Shown one piece after another: positions 1-9,073 of a stretch of 64,000 nt of DNA. Under the pieces are notes generated by a model. The model was not told the DNA's origin and made no database searches. It saw only the letters and a list, made by a program, of their open reading frames with translations. Location of the stretch: assembly GCF_022496765.1 (NCBI RefSeq), contig NZ_VANV01000018.1, positions 62,001 to 126,000 of the forward strand. The letters run 5' to 3'. Position 1 is the stretch's first letter, and each line of letters starts with the position of its first letter. The DNA comes from Acidaminobacter sp. JC074. GTDB taxonomy: Bacteria > Bacillota > Clostridia > Peptostreptococcales > Acidaminobacteraceae. Both the position numbers and the translations under genes were made by a program.

Positions 1-784
1 AACCTTGTTTAACCATAATATACTTGTTTAAAAGTTCATGATCAGCACAAACCCAACCAATTCTTAAACCTGGCGCGAATGTTTTAGAGAATGTACCTAA
101 AAATACAACTCTACCGTCATCATCCATAGACTTAAGTGCTGGTAAGTGTTGGCCCTCATATCTTAGTTCACCATAAGGATTGTCCTCCACAATAACTAGG
201 TCGTATTTCTTAGCTATTTCAAGAAGACCTTTTCTTCTCTCTAAAGACCAAGTCTTGCCAGAAGGATTTTGAAAATCAGGAATAACATAAATAAACTTTA
301 CATTTTCATTGTCATTGATGGTCTTCTCTAAGTCTTCAAGAATCATACCATCCTTGTCAGTGGCAACTTCTCTGAACTGACATTCATAAGCTTTAAATGC
401 ATTGATAGCACCTAAATAAGAAGGACTTTCACATATAACAATGTCGTCAGGATCTAAAAATACTTTTCCAGAAAAATCTAGACCTTGCTGAGAACCACTC
501 GTAATTAAAATATCTTCAAAAGATGCCTTAATGTTCATTTTCCCCATACGTTTGGCTATATGTTCTCTTAGTGGATTGTAACCTTCAGTCGTAGAATATT
601 GAAGCGCTTCTCTACCTAAGTTTTGAATCACCTTCTGTGATACGATTTCCATGTGTTCTACAGGAAATAGTTCTGGTGCTGGTAAGCCACCTGCAAAAGA
701 AATGATTTCTGGCTGTTGCGTCAGCTTTAAAATCTCTCTTATTTCAGAAGCCTTCATGTTTTCCATACGTTTCGAAAATTTCAT
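1..784 (-). CDS. PLP-dependent aminotransferase (2-aminoadipate/MocR-like class I), 3' end beyond window
   Basis: Translating the minus strand from the ATG at 784 gives 261 codons with no stop; the C-terminus lies outside the window. The start is preceded by a GGGGGA ribosome site. The protein is a fold-type I aminotransferase: an N-terminal FAGGLPAPELFP segment, the QQGLDF and PDFQNPSGKT regions typical of the LysN/2-aminoadipate transaminase group, and the PLP-binding lysine in TFSKTFAPGLRIGW. It lacks the N-terminal GntR domain of true MocR proteins. A separate GntR-family regulator is encoded 12 bases upstream in the same direction, so the two probably form one operon. The family transaminates amino acids such as 2-aminoadipate, branched-chain or aromatic substrates; the substrate here cannot be read from the sequence. 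Confidence 0.85.
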   Translation of the reverse strand, partial: MKFSKRMENMKASEIREILKLTQQPEIISFAGGLPAPELFPVEHMEIVSQKVIQNLGREALQYSTTEGYNPLREHIAKRMGKMNIKASFEDILITSGSQQGLDFSGKVFLDPDDIVICESPSYLGAINAFKAYECQFREVATDKDGMILEDLEKTINDNENVKFIYVIPDFQNPSGKTWSLERRKGLLEIAKKYDLVIVEDNPYGELRYEGQHLPALKSMDDDGRVVFLGTFSKTFAPGLRIGWVCADHELLNKYIMVKQG

Positions 785-796
785 ACACTTTCCCCC

Positions 797-1441
797 TTAT
801 ATTCTTGTGAAAAATCTCCTCGACATTTGTTCTAAGAATTCCCTAGTGTGATCTTCTGTGTGTTTTCTTGCACCTTCCTTGTCATGGTTCTTGATACAGT
901 GAGCCATAACGGTCAAGGACTCTTTAAACCAGTTGACGTCTTCTATAACATATTTTATGAATTGAAGAAAACGTGCTGTTTTAATATTGAGTTCTTCTAA
1001 GGTGTCTATTAGAATTGGATTGTTAGAAGCTTCCCTAACAATCCTGTGAAACCTTTGGTCAGCTTTGATGCAGTCCTTGTAGTCATCTACAATATCATAG
1101 TGATTAAATTTATCGATGATTTCAAAGAGTTCATCAACTTGTGCTGTTGTAGCTCTTGTTGCAGCCAGTTCGGCAGCGAAAGCCTCTAGGTTCATTTTTA
1201 CCTCGTATGCATGTTTAACAGATTCTAAATCCAACTGAGTTACAAAAGTACCTACACGCGGCCTTAGATCCAGTAGACCTTTCTGTTGCAATTTGAGTAT
1301 GGCTTCCCTGACAGGCGTTCTAGAGACATTGAACTCCTTGATGAGTTCTTTTTCATTTATGGCATCTCCAGGCCTGTACTCCATCTCAATGATACGACGT
1401 TCTAATTCTTTATATATACTTATATTTGCTGGTAAATTCAT
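797..1441 (-). CDS. GntR-family regulator, FadR/FCD subfamily
   Basis: A 214-residue protein. Residues about 8-70 are a winged helix with the GntR signature (PGDAINEKELIKEFNVSRTP, then VREAILKLQQKGLL). Residues about 75-205 are an all-helical FCD ligand-binding domain. FCD regulators usually bind small organic acids and repress neighbouring catabolic genes. The start is ATG at 1441 with GGATGG upstream. The gene ends 12 bases before the aminotransferase start, so it probably regulates its own operon and perhaps the por genes transcribed toward it. The effector is unknown. Confidence 0.88.
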   Translation of the reverse strand: MNLPANISIYKELERRIIEMEYRPGDAINEKELIKEFNVSRTPVREAILKLQQKGLLDLRPRVGTFVTQLDLESVKHAYEVKMNLEAFAAELAATRATTAQVDELFEIIDKFNHYDIVDDYKDCIKADQRFHRIVREASNNPILIDTLEELNIKTARFLQFIKYVIEDVNWFKESLTVMAHCIKNHDKEGARKHTEDHTREFLEQMSRRFFTRI

Positions 1442-1498
1442 GTGGCCATCCTTTTGTCTTTTTTATATTATAGCTTAAAACAAATGGGATACCAACTC

Positions 1499-2386
1499 CT
1501 ATAGCCAGTTCTTTCTCATTTTAGCCCATTTCTTATCTCTATGCGCTTTTATAACTTCTATGTCAGAATCTTTCAAGTGTTTAAATCTACCTTGAACTTT
1601 TAAGTAATCTTCAACCGATGCAAATTCCTTAGGATTCTTGTTAAGCTTGAACTCACCATTTTCATACTCAGCTAGATAGATCAAACCTGAATCAACTGCC
1701 TGCTTTGCAAGGTCAATTGTAATATTTGATTCATGACCCCAGCCTGTTGGACAAGGGGCAAATATATGAAGGTATGATGTACCTTTTGTATTTTTACACT
1801 TTTCAATTTTAGCCATTAAGTCATCTAAATAACCAACACTTGCCGTCGCCGCATAGGCAATATCATGCGCTGCAACAATTTCAAACATGTTCTTCTTCAT
1901 GGTTACAGAACCAGGAAGATTATCACCAGCAGGTGAAGTTGTTGTTTTCGTACCGTATGGTGTAAGGCCTGACTTTTGAATACCTGTATTCATGTAAGCT
2001 TCATTGTCATTACAAATATAGATGATATCATCGTTTCTATCAATTGCACCTGATAAAGCCTGCAAACCGATATCAGCAGTACCACCATCACCGGCAAATC
2101 CTACTGTGTGTGTATCTTCAATACCTAAAGCTCTAAGACCAGCTGACATACCTGCAGCTACTGCACCAGTTGATGCAAATGGTGTAATAATAGCGTTCGT
2201 TGTAAAGGCCATATTTGGATATATGAATGAAACGGCAGACATACATCCTGCTGGTAAAGCAGCAAAAGTTCTATCGCCTAAAATTTTCATTGTTAATCTA
2301 ACGGCTAATGATTCACCACAACCACCACATGCCTTATGTCCGTAGAAAAATTCTTGGTTTGTTAAATTTCTTGCATTATGCTTCAT
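1499..2386 (-). CDS. porB: 2-oxoacid:ferredoxin oxidoreductase, beta (TPP-binding) subunit
   Basis: A 295-residue subunit that binds thiamine diphosphate and part of the iron-sulfur path. Seen: cysteines 20 and 23 in KACGGCGES and Cys48, placed as the [4Fe-4S] ligands of PorB, then the GDGG motif at 99-102 followed by the NDNEAYMNTGIQ segment that binds Mg-TPP. It is the last gene of a four-gene operon ordered gamma, delta, alpha, beta, the usual PorCDAB order; its ATG abuts the alpha stop. The complex cleaves a 2-oxoacid oxidatively to an acyl-CoA and reduces ferredoxin. Pyruvate is the most likely substrate, but 2-oxoisovalerate oxidoreductases share this layout. Confidence 0.92.
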   Translation of the reverse strand: MKHNARNLTNQEFFYGHKACGGCGESLAVRLTMKILGDRTFAALPAGCMSAVSFIYPNMAFTTNAIITPFASTGAVAAGMSAGLRALGIEDTHTVGFAGDGGTADIGLQALSGAIDRNDDIIYICNDNEAYMNTGIQKSGLTPYGTKTTTSPAGDNLPGSVTMKKNMFEIVAAHDIAYAATASVGYLDDLMAKIEKCKNTKGTSYLHIFAPCPTGWGHESNITIDLAKQAVDSGLIYLAEYENGEFKLNKNPKEFASVEDYLKVQGRFKHLKDSDIEVIKAHRDKKWAKMRKNWL

Positions 2387-3555
2387 TAGACATCACACCT
2401 CACATTCATGTAATTTACTTTGTCAATAGGTTCGTCACTCATTAGCTTCTCATAAACTTCAGTAATATTCTCTTTTGTAATATCACGGCCACCAAGACCA
2501 CCAATGAAGTTATATGATTTAGGTGCATTGTCCATATCTAAAAGTGCAGAGTTTACATTTGTAAACATGGTACCTTCGTAACCAAAAGATATATTCTTAT
2601 CGATAATACCAATTTTCTTCACATTCTTAAGTACATCTCTGACTTCCTGAACTGGGAATGGTCTAACATATCTTAACTTTAAAACACCAACCTTATGGCC
2701 TTCAGCACGCATCTTGTCAATGACAATTCTTACAGTACCTGTTACAGAACCAGTTGTCACCAATACATAGTCAGCATCTTCACACATATATGTGTCGATC
2801 ATACCATTGTAGTATCTACCAAACATGTCACCAAAAGACTTGTCCACTTCATTGATGATTTTTCTTGAAGCTTGTAGGTCTTTTTCCTGCTTGATCTTAA
2901 ACTCCATGTTGAAGTCGTTACCTGCAGAGATACATAAGGATTTAGGATCATTTACATCCATAATCTGTTTGCTTAACTGGATTGGTGGTAAAAACTCATC
3001 TACCTTTGTTTGTTCTGGAATATCTACTAACTCATAAGTATGTGTTAATACAAATCCATCTAAATTGACCATCATAGGCGCTAATACTTGTGGATGTTCT
3101 GCTATTTTATAAGCTTGAATCATCATATCTAAAGCTTCCTGAGCATCTTCTACATAAACTTGGATCCAACCAGCGTTTAATACAGCCATAGAATCCATTT
3201 GATCTCCATATATATTCCAAGGTGTTGCTAGTGCTCTATTGGCATTCATCATAACGATAGGCATTCTAGCACCTGATGCATATGGCAGACATTCAGACAT
3301 GTACAACAAGCCTTGAGATGAAGTTGCTGTAAATGCTCTAGCGCCTACAGATGATACACCCATCGCAGCAGCTAAAGCTGAATGTTCCGATTCTACGTGC
3401 ATGTATTCAGCTTTTAAAGAACCATCTTCAACCATCTCAGACAATCTTTCAACTGCAATTGTTTGAGGCGTAATAGGATATGCCGAAATTACATGAGGTT
3501 TTGCAAGTCTTACACCTTCAGCAACGGCATCGTTACCTGATATAAATTTCTTCAT
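2386..3555 (-). CDS. porA: 2-oxoacid:ferredoxin oxidoreductase, alpha subunit
   Basis: A 389-residue subunit carrying the pyrimidine-binding and transketolase C-like domains. The YPITPQT motif at residues 26-32 and the EHSALAAAMG segment are hallmarks of PorA. Its length matches four-subunit pyruvate oxidoreductase alpha chains (about 390). The start overlaps the delta-gene stop by one base and its stop abuts porB, indicating translational coupling. It supplies the substrate- and TPP-pyrimidine half of the active site. Pyruvate is preferred as substrate over a branched-chain 2-oxoacid, but the sequence alone does not decide this. Confidence 0.92.
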   Translation of the reverse strand: MKKFISGNDAVAEGVRLAKPHVISAYPITPQTIAVERLSEMVEDGSLKAEYMHVESEHSALAAAMGVSSVGARAFTATSSQGLLYMSECLPYASGARMPIVMMNANRALATPWNIYGDQMDSMAVLNAGWIQVYVEDAQEALDMMIQAYKIAEHPQVLAPMMVNLDGFVLTHTYELVDIPEQTKVDEFLPPIQLSKQIMDVNDPKSLCISAGNDFNMEFKIKQEKDLQASRKIINEVDKSFGDMFGRYYNGMIDTYMCEDADYVLVTTGSVTGTVRIVIDKMRAEGHKVGVLKLRYVRPFPVQEVRDVLKNVKKIGIIDKNISFGYEGTMFTNVNSALLDMDNAPKSYNFIGGLGGRDITKENITEVYEKLMSDEPIDKVNYMNVRCDV

Positions 3556-3854
3556 TACTTGTCCTCCTTAACCATTTCAATACACTTAGGTCGACATTCA
3601 TGAGCACAAACACCGCAACCTTTACAATAATCATAATCTATTTCTAATTTATCACCTGACTTATCAATAACACCATCAGGACATACTAAAAAGCATCTTA
3701 AACACATAACACATTTGTCATGGTCAATAACTGGCTTATACGTTCTCCACCCTGCATTGATGCTTACCAAATGGTCACTTGGACATGTTGAACCTACTGG
3801 ATAAGCATCTACATTAACAGGTTCCTGCCATTTCTTAACTTTAGGTCTATTCAT
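3555..3854 (-). CDS. porD: 2-oxoacid:ferredoxin oxidoreductase, delta (2x[4Fe-4S]) subunit
   Basis: A 99-residue ferredoxin-like electron-transfer subunit. Two [4Fe-4S] motifs are visible: cysteines 48, 51, 54, 58 and cysteines 77, 80, 83, 87, each of the C-x2-C-x2-C-x3-C type. The N-terminal 40 residues are an extension that docks delta subunits to the complex in this family. It overlaps its neighbours on both sides by one base (shared A of TAATG-type junctions), as expected for subunits made in fixed ratio. Confidence 0.93.
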   Translation of the reverse strand: MNRPKVKKWQEPVNVDAYPVGSTCPSDHLVSINAGWRTYKPVIDHDKCVMCLRCFLVCPDGVIDKSGDKLEIDYDYCKGCGVCAHECRPKCIEMVKEDK

Positions 3855-4390
3855 TATTTGCCTCCAATCATTTCATAGGCTTTTTCTATCAATATATTAT
3901 TCTTATCAGCTATGCTAGGCTTCATTGAAGCAGAAATCGCATCCTGACAGTTCTTTAATGATACCAGATCACCTGACGCAATTAATGCACCCATCATTGC
4001 TGTATTTGTAATCGGTCTTCCTAAATATTCTAAGGCAAGAGATGTTGCATCGATTGTGATGACTTCAACGCCATCTACATGATACTTATCTGGTGTTGCC
4101 GTATTAACTATTATTTTAGTTGTTTCCTTTAAGCCACTGAGTACAGCAGGTCCCCAAAGCGTCTCATCTAAAACAACAACATAATCACATTGACTAACTT
4201 CAGAACGATCTGTGATTCTATTTTCATCAATTCTTGTAAAGCCTAATACTGGTGCCCCTCTTCTTTCAGGTCCGAACGATGGGAATGCTTGTGCATAATG
4301 TCCACCATATACTGATGCTGCCATCCCTAAGAGTCTGGCAATTGTAAAAGAACCTTGACCACCACGGCCATGCCATCTTACTTCTATCAT
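3854..4390 (-). CDS. porC: 2-oxoacid:ferredoxin oxidoreductase, gamma subunit
   Basis: A 178-residue gamma chain. It begins MIEVRWHGRGGQG, the diagnostic glycine-rich start of the POR/KOR gamma family, and contains GPERRGAPVLGFTRI, also typical. It is the first gene of the porCDAB operon. The ATG at 4390 follows AAGGAGG with a 5-base gap. A near-consensus sigma-A promoter lies 42-70 bases upstream. In the complex this subunit bridges the alpha and beta chains and contacts CoA. Confidence 0.93.
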   Translation of the reverse strand: MIEVRWHGRGGQGSFTIARLLGMAASVYGGHYAQAFPSFGPERRGAPVLGFTRIDENRITDRSEVSQCDYVVVLDETLWGPAVLSGLKETTKIIVNTATPDKYHVDGVEVITIDATSLALEYLGRPITNTAMMGALIASGDLVSLKNCQDAISASMKPSIADKNNILIEKAYEMIGGK

Positions 4391-4431
4391 AGTGCCTCCT
4401 TATATACTTCTGATATATCAACGTTATATTA

Positions 4432-4460
4432 ATGATAACTTTTAGGAAAACGTTTGTCAA
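4432..4460 (-). promoter_or_regulatory. Sigma-A promoter of the por operon
   Basis: On the minus strand TTGACA (4455-4460) and TATCAT (4432-4437) are separated by exactly 17 bases. The -35 box is perfect and the -10 box matches 5 of 6. The predicted leader to porC is about 35 bases. An 11-bp palindrome, AGACCTGGTCT, sits upstream at 4482-4492 and could be an operator or the remnant of a second terminator. Confidence 0.75.
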
Positions 4461-4514
4461 CAGACATAAAAGAAACCAGCTAGACCTGGTCTTTAAAAAT
4501 TATTAACATTTAAA

Positions 4515-4542
4515 AATCCTTCCACCATTAAGTGGAAGGATT
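4515..4542 (-). terminator. tkt: Intrinsic terminator after transketolase
   Basis: A perfect 11-bp stem (4515-4525 with 4532-4542) has a 6-base loop and is followed on the minus strand by TTTTTAAA. It lies just past the transketolase stop at 4548 and insulates the por promoter. Confidence 0.9.
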
Positions 4543-4547
4543 CATTC

Positions 4548-6473
4548 TTACTCAAAATATGAAACAATGTTTTCTACTGTAAAGCCAAACTCCTCAAAGA
4601 GCCTTGTAGCTGGTCCTGAAGCACCAAACCTATCTATACCAAGTACATCATCTGCATACTTGTACCAGCCAAGTGTAGAACCCGCTTCAACTGCCAATGT
4701 ATAGACTGGTGGTAATACCTTTTCAATATAGTCAAAGTCCTGTGATTCAAAGAGCTCTATAGAAGGCATAGATACAACTTGAATGTACTTGCCCTTTTCC
4801 TGAAGAACTTTTGCAGCTTCAACGGCTATATGAACTTCTGAACCACTTGCTATAATAACACCTTCAGGGTCTTCTACAGAATGAATGATGTAGCCACCCT
4901 TTAAGGCTTGATCAGACGAATTTTCTAGAGCCGGAAGATTCTGTCTTGTAAGAATCAAGGCATATGGTCCCTGGTTCATAAGAGCAGACTGCCAGCCTAC
5001 CATGGTTTCATAATAATCTGCTGGTCTAAAAACTGTTAAACCAGGAATAGACCTAAGCATCCAAAGATGTTCTATTGGTTGATGGGTTGGACCATCCTCA
5101 CCAACGCCAATAGAGTCATGCGTAAAGACGTAGGTTAGGTTGATGTTCATCAGTGAAGCCAGTCTGATTGCAGGCTTCATATAATCTGAAAAGACTAAAA
5201 AAGTACCTGCAAACACTTCTAAACCACCATGAAGTGACAAACCATTTAAAATAGAACCCATGGCATGTTCTCTAACACCAAAGTGAATATTACGTCCCTG
5301 AGGCGATGCTTTGAAGAAAGACTCCAAACCGTTCATATGCGTCTTATTAGATGGTGCCAAATCAGCAGAACCACCCATAAAATTCTTATTCAGTTCTGCA
5401 ATCATATTGATGGCTTCACCTGAAGCAGACCTTGTGGCTATGGTTTTATTCTTTTCCTTTAAAGCTTCTAAGTCAAGTAAAGTAACCGTACCTGACATAT
5501 AATTCTCAAGCTGGGTAGCCAGTTCTGGATATACATCTTCATAATCATACCAGAGTGCTTCCCACTTCTTATAATTTTCTGCCAGTCTCTCAACTGAAGC
5601 ATCATAATATTCTCTTACATCTTCTGGTACAAAGAATTTTTCTTTAGGCCAATTGAAGTTTTCCTTCATCTTATCTAATATCTCTTGCCCCAGTGGCGCT
5701 CCGTGAACCTTATGAGTGCCTTCCATACCTGGTGCACCATGACCTATAACAGTCGTTACAATGATGATAGATGGCTTATCAGACTTCTTAGCAGACGTAA
5801 GGGCAGTTTCTAAAGCAGGTATATCGTTGCCATCAGAAACCCAAGATACATCCCAGTTCATAGCCTTAAAACGTGTGGCAACATCCTCATTAAAGGCAAG
5901 GTCTGTAGAACCTTCAATGGAAATACTGTTGCTGTCGTATAAGACGATAAGTTTATCTAAGCCCCATTCACCAGCAATAGAAGCTGCTTCATAAGACAGG
6001 CCTTCCATTAAACAACCATCACCAACTAAAACATATGTATAATGGTCTATGACTTGACTGCCATCCTTGTTAAAAATACTTGCAAGATGTTTTTCAGCCG
6101 CCGCCATACCAACACCATTTGCAAGACCTTGTCCTAATGGTCCCGTGGTTGTTTCTACGCCTATTGTATGTCCATACTCAGGATGACCTGGTGTCAATGA
6201 ATCAAACTGTCTAAAATTCTTTAAGTCATCTAAACTTAAGCCATAATTATAAAGATGCAATAAACTGTATATCATGGCAGAGCCATGACCAGCAGACAAT
6301 ATAAATCTATCTCTATTGATCCACTCTGGTTCTCTAGGATTATGATTCATTATCCTATCCCATAAAGTAAAGGCCATGGTTGCAGCGCCTAAAGGTAGGC
6401 CTGGGTGGCCTGAGTTTGCCTCCTGAACAGCTTCTGCTGACAAGACTTTAATAGCATTAATAAACTTCTTCAA
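4548..6473 (-). CDS. tkt: Transketolase
   Basis: A full-length 641-residue transketolase of the non-oxidative pentose phosphate pathway; it moves two-carbon units between sugar phosphates using TPP and Mg2+. Seen: SGHPG near residue 22, the TPP motif beginning GDG at 151-153, and the pyrimidine-domain segments FGVREHAMG and HDSIGVGEDGPTHQP. The start codon is TTG at 6473, overlapping the TGA stop of the upstream cyclase gene (TTGA), so translation is probably coupled. It is the last gene of the tdh-NRDE-cyclase-tkt operon and is followed by a strong terminator. Confidence 0.96.
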   Translation of the reverse strand: MKKFINAIKVLSAEAVQEANSGHPGLPLGAATMAFTLWDRIMNHNPREPEWINRDRFILSAGHGSAMIYSLLHLYNYGLSLDDLKNFRQFDSLTPGHPEYGHTIGVETTTGPLGQGLANGVGMAAAEKHLASIFNKDGSQVIDHYTYVLVGDGCLMEGLSYEAASIAGEWGLDKLIVLYDSNSISIEGSTDLAFNEDVATRFKAMNWDVSWVSDGNDIPALETALTSAKKSDKPSIIIVTTVIGHGAPGMEGTHKVHGAPLGQEILDKMKENFNWPKEKFFVPEDVREYYDASVERLAENYKKWEALWYDYEDVYPELATQLENYMSGTVTLLDLEALKEKNKTIATRSASGEAINMIAELNKNFMGGSADLAPSNKTHMNGLESFFKASPQGRNIHFGVREHAMGSILNGLSLHGGLEVFAGTFLVFSDYMKPAIRLASLMNINLTYVFTHDSIGVGEDGPTHQPIEHLWMLRSIPGLTVFRPADYYETMVGWQSALMNQGPYALILTRQNLPALENSSDQALKGGYIIHSVEDPEGVIIASGSEVHIAVEAAKVLQEKGKYIQVVSMPSIELFESQDFDYIEKVLPPVYTLAVEAGSTLGWYKYADDVLGIDRFGASGPATRLFEEFGFTVENIVSYFE

Positions 6474-7207
6474 TTTAAATCTCCTTTCCCTAATTTTTTA
6501 GCTTGAACAAGCTGCAAGTCTGCTTTCTTGATTAAACCTGCAGCAGTATCATTATCATTAAATGCAATACCAATACTCATGGTAATTTTCATTTCATCTT
6601 TTATAGGCATTTCTTCTATGCCTTGTTTGATTTCATCGGCAATGGTAATGGATCTTTCTAGAGTACCGTTGTTAAGAACAAGTATGAACTCCTCTCCACC
6701 ATATCTGCCCAGAATATCAGTACTATCAGAGATACCCTTTAAAAGTTTTGCAATTTCACTGATTAAAAGATCGCCATAGGCATGGCCAAACTTTTCATTG
6801 ATTCTTCTAAAACCATCTACGTCCATTAGTAAGACCGCTAGTGGATCACCATTCACATGTTTTAAACGATTCTCAAGATAGTCCACTACATAACGGTTGT
6901 TATACAAACCAGAGAGGGAATCCATATCTCTTCTTATTCTGACTTCTTCTTCTATCTCAACAAGTTTTCTTCTATCCTTGGTAATCAGTCCATACATAAT
7001 CATAAAGACCAAGGGATAAACAAGCCAAGTTGGCTTCATAAAAGAAAGACAAATAATAGACAAAATAAGAATCATGGTATATACTTTGTCTCTTGATATC
7101 ATAAAAAAACTAGCCAGTAAAGTAATCGGTAAAAGCCAGGAGATATTTATATATCCACTAATTATGTAGGTACTTATCAGAAGTACCATTATCAAATAAT
7201 CATTCAT
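6470..7207 (-). CDS. Membrane diguanylate cyclase (GGDEF domain)
   Basis: A 245-residue protein from the ATG at 7207, which follows AGGTG inside the end of the upstream gene; a GTG nine bases earlier is less well placed. Three or four hydrophobic segments fill residues 1-75 and a GGDEF domain fills about 85-240. The signature is GGEEF at 170-174 with the substrate-site segment MDVDGFRRINEKFGHAYGD intact, so it should make cyclic di-GMP from two GTP. The inhibitory RxxD site normally five residues upstream is DSTD, so product feedback is probably absent. It overlaps both neighbours, an unusual linkage of c-di-GMP synthesis to transketolase. Confidence 0.9.
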   Translation of the reverse strand: MNDYLIMVLLISTYIISGYINISWLLPITLLASFFMISRDKVYTMILILSIICLSFMKPTWLVYPLVFMIMYGLITKDRRKLVEIEEEVRIRRDMDSLSGLYNNRYVVDYLENRLKHVNGDPLAVLLMDVDGFRRINEKFGHAYGDLLISEIAKLLKGISDSTDILGRYGGEEFILVLNNGTLERSITIADEIKQGIEEMPIKDEMKITMSIGIAFNDNDTAAGLIKKADLQLVQAKKLGKGDLN

Positions 7208-7949
7208 GCCTATCACCTACTGTCATCTGTAGATGATGGGTCTTCTTAAAATCATCTTCGATGGTCCTATCATAGTAATCTACTTGTTGACCATCATAAA
7301 GAATCACCTGTTGATAAACTGTCCCGTAGGTTCCAAAAGTTACAAATAAAGATGAAAGTCCTTTTTCTGCGGAATAATCCAGGCCTGTACTTGGCAGCAC
7401 GGCATCATCTGCTAAGGTCTTATCTTTTAAGATTTCAAACAAATCATCTACCTTAACTTCATCAACTTGACTTAACTTTCTTTTACCATTTTCTACTTTA
7501 AACCATGGTGTATTAAGGTGGGCATTACTGAGACCATAAACCCCAGGCTCTAATGTCTGACATGTAGAGAGATGACTCGAATAATAAATTAAGTCATCAA
7601 AGCTACCCAAAATTAGATTAAAGCCATTGTAGTTTTGAATTTCAGCATGAACGGACTTTAAGTAGTCTCTCGGTGATAAATCACTTTCTAGATAATTTGT
7701 AATCAAGTGGCCTCTTGTGGAAGTATTCTCCTTGATGGCCTTCATATCTCTGTAATTGGTTAGAAAGCCTATACGTCCATTTTTATGAAAGCCAAACCAG
7801 GTACCGCCTTTTTCAAGATCCTTGCCCATAAGGACTTGACCATGAAACTTGGCCCTCTCAGTTGGCCGTTTATAAAACTCATCTCGGTTTCCTAAGTAGA
7901 TCAAAGGAAACTTAGAATGAGTCTTGTAGGCAAATAGTATTGTGCACAT
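7200..7949 (-). CDS. NRDE-family (TANGO2-like) protein
   Basis: A 249-residue protein starting MCTILFAY with the family-defining NRDE motif at residues 21-24 (YLGNRDEFYKRPT). These proteins have an N-terminal-nucleophile-hydrolase-like fold with a conserved Cys2; the eukaryotic member TANGO2 is tied to haem and lipid metabolism, and bacterial members have no settled function. Its start lies one base after the stop of the threonine dehydrogenase gene, and its end overlaps the cyclase start by 8 bases. The family call is secure; the activity is unknown. Confidence 0.85.
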   Translation of the reverse strand: MCTILFAYKTHSKFPLIYLGNRDEFYKRPTERAKFHGQVLMGKDLEKGGTWFGFHKNGRIGFLTNYRDMKAIKENTSTRGHLITNYLESDLSPRDYLKSVHAEIQNYNGFNLILGSFDDLIYYSSHLSTCQTLEPGVYGLSNAHLNTPWFKVENGKRKLSQVDEVKVDDLFEILKDKTLADDAVLPSTGLDYSAEKGLSSLFVTFGTYGTVYQQVILYDGQQVDYYDRTIEDDFKKTHHLQMTVGDRHE

Positions 7950-7950
7950 G

Positions 7951-8892
7951 TTACACCTTGACCTTATTCAGCATGTCTTTAACCATCATTTCAAGATCAT
8001 ATACGGGTCTAAACTGCCATTCATCAATTGCTGCTTGACTGTCTATAGAGTTAGGCCAAGAGTCTGCAATCTTTTGTCGCATAGGATCAACTTTGTATGT
8101 CATAAGAAAATCTGGAATGTATTTTTGAATTTCAGCTTCTATCTCTTTTGGACTAAAGCTCATAGCAGAGACATTGTAGGCATTTCTATGTACCAGCTTA
8201 TCTGGGTCTGCTTCCATCAACTTGATAACACTGTTAATGGCATCAGGCATATACATCATATCCATGTAGGTGTTCTCTTCTAAATAACATTCAAATGACT
8301 TGTTTTTTAAAGCTTCATAAAAAATATGTACAGCATAGTCTGTCGTGCCACCACCTGGCATAGCCATATAAGAAATCAAGCCAGGAAATCTTAAGCCTCT
8401 TGTATCAACACCATACTTTTCATGATAATAGTCACATAAAAGTTCACCAGCAACCTTGTTGATACCATACATGGTATTAGGTCTTTGAATGACTTCTTGA
8501 GGTGTGTTGTCCTTTATTGTTGAAGGTCCAAATGCACCAATAGAACTAGGTGTAAAGAATTGACACTTCAGCTCTCTTGCCACTTCAAGTCCGTTTAATA
8601 AACCACCCATATTTAGGTCCCAAGCCATCAAAGGTTTCTTTTCTGCAGTCGCAGATAAGAATGCCGCTAAATGAATGATGGTATCTACATGATACTTAGT
8701 AGCGACTTCAAAAAACCTTACCTGGTCTCTTACATCTAAGAGTTCAAATGGACCAGTGTTTCTGATTGGACTGTCTAGATGATCTCTGATGTTAGAAGCA
8801 ATCACATTGTCATTACCATAAATCTGTCTTAATTTCATTACAAGTTCTGTTCCTATTTGTCCTGTTGCGCCTGTTACTAAAATTTTCTTCAT
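7951..8892 (-). CDS. tdh: L-threonine 3-dehydrogenase, short-chain/extended SDR type
   Basis: A 313-residue extended SDR. The NAD-binding GATGQIG loop is at residues 8-14, the catalytic Tyr-Lys pair is Y142 and K146 in MYGINK, with serines 116-117 in PSSIGAFGP. The segments RFPGLIS and PGGGTTDYA are characteristic of SDR-type threonine dehydrogenases rather than the zinc-dependent Tdh. It would oxidise threonine to 2-amino-3-oxobutyrate, for cleavage to glycine and acetyl-CoA. ATG at 8892 is chosen because AAGGAGG lies 8 bases upstream; the GTG at 8901 overlaps that ribosome site. First gene of a four-gene operon. Confidence 0.87.
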   Translation of the reverse strand: MKKILVTGATGQIGTELVMKLRQIYGNDNVIASNIRDHLDSPIRNTGPFELLDVRDQVRFFEVATKYHVDTIIHLAAFLSATAEKKPLMAWDLNMGGLLNGLEVARELKCQFFTPSSIGAFGPSTIKDNTPQEVIQRPNTMYGINKVAGELLCDYYHEKYGVDTRGLRFPGLISYMAMPGGGTTDYAVHIFYEALKNKSFECYLEENTYMDMMYMPDAINSVIKLMEADPDKLVHRNAYNVSAMSFSPKEIEAEIQKYIPDFLMTYKVDPMRQKIADSWPNSIDSQAAIDEWQFRPVYDLEMMVKDMLNKVKV

Positions 8893-9073
8893 GTGTGTCA
8901 CCTCCTTATAAACTTATACCCATAATCTTCAAATAATCTCACAAAACAAATGATTCTATTTATGACTTAAAAAGTTTGGACTAAAATGAATTATTTTGAA
9001 AAGGTTTTCCCATCTCAAACAATTGAATATATGAGAAAACTATGTTACAGTTCATGTGGAAAGAAGGTATCAT

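Noticed and set aside
4475..4490. A second small hairpin (ACCAG/CTGGT) upstream of the por promoter
   Set aside because: Stem of only 5 bp and a poor T tract; the strong terminator at 4515-4542 already explains termination.
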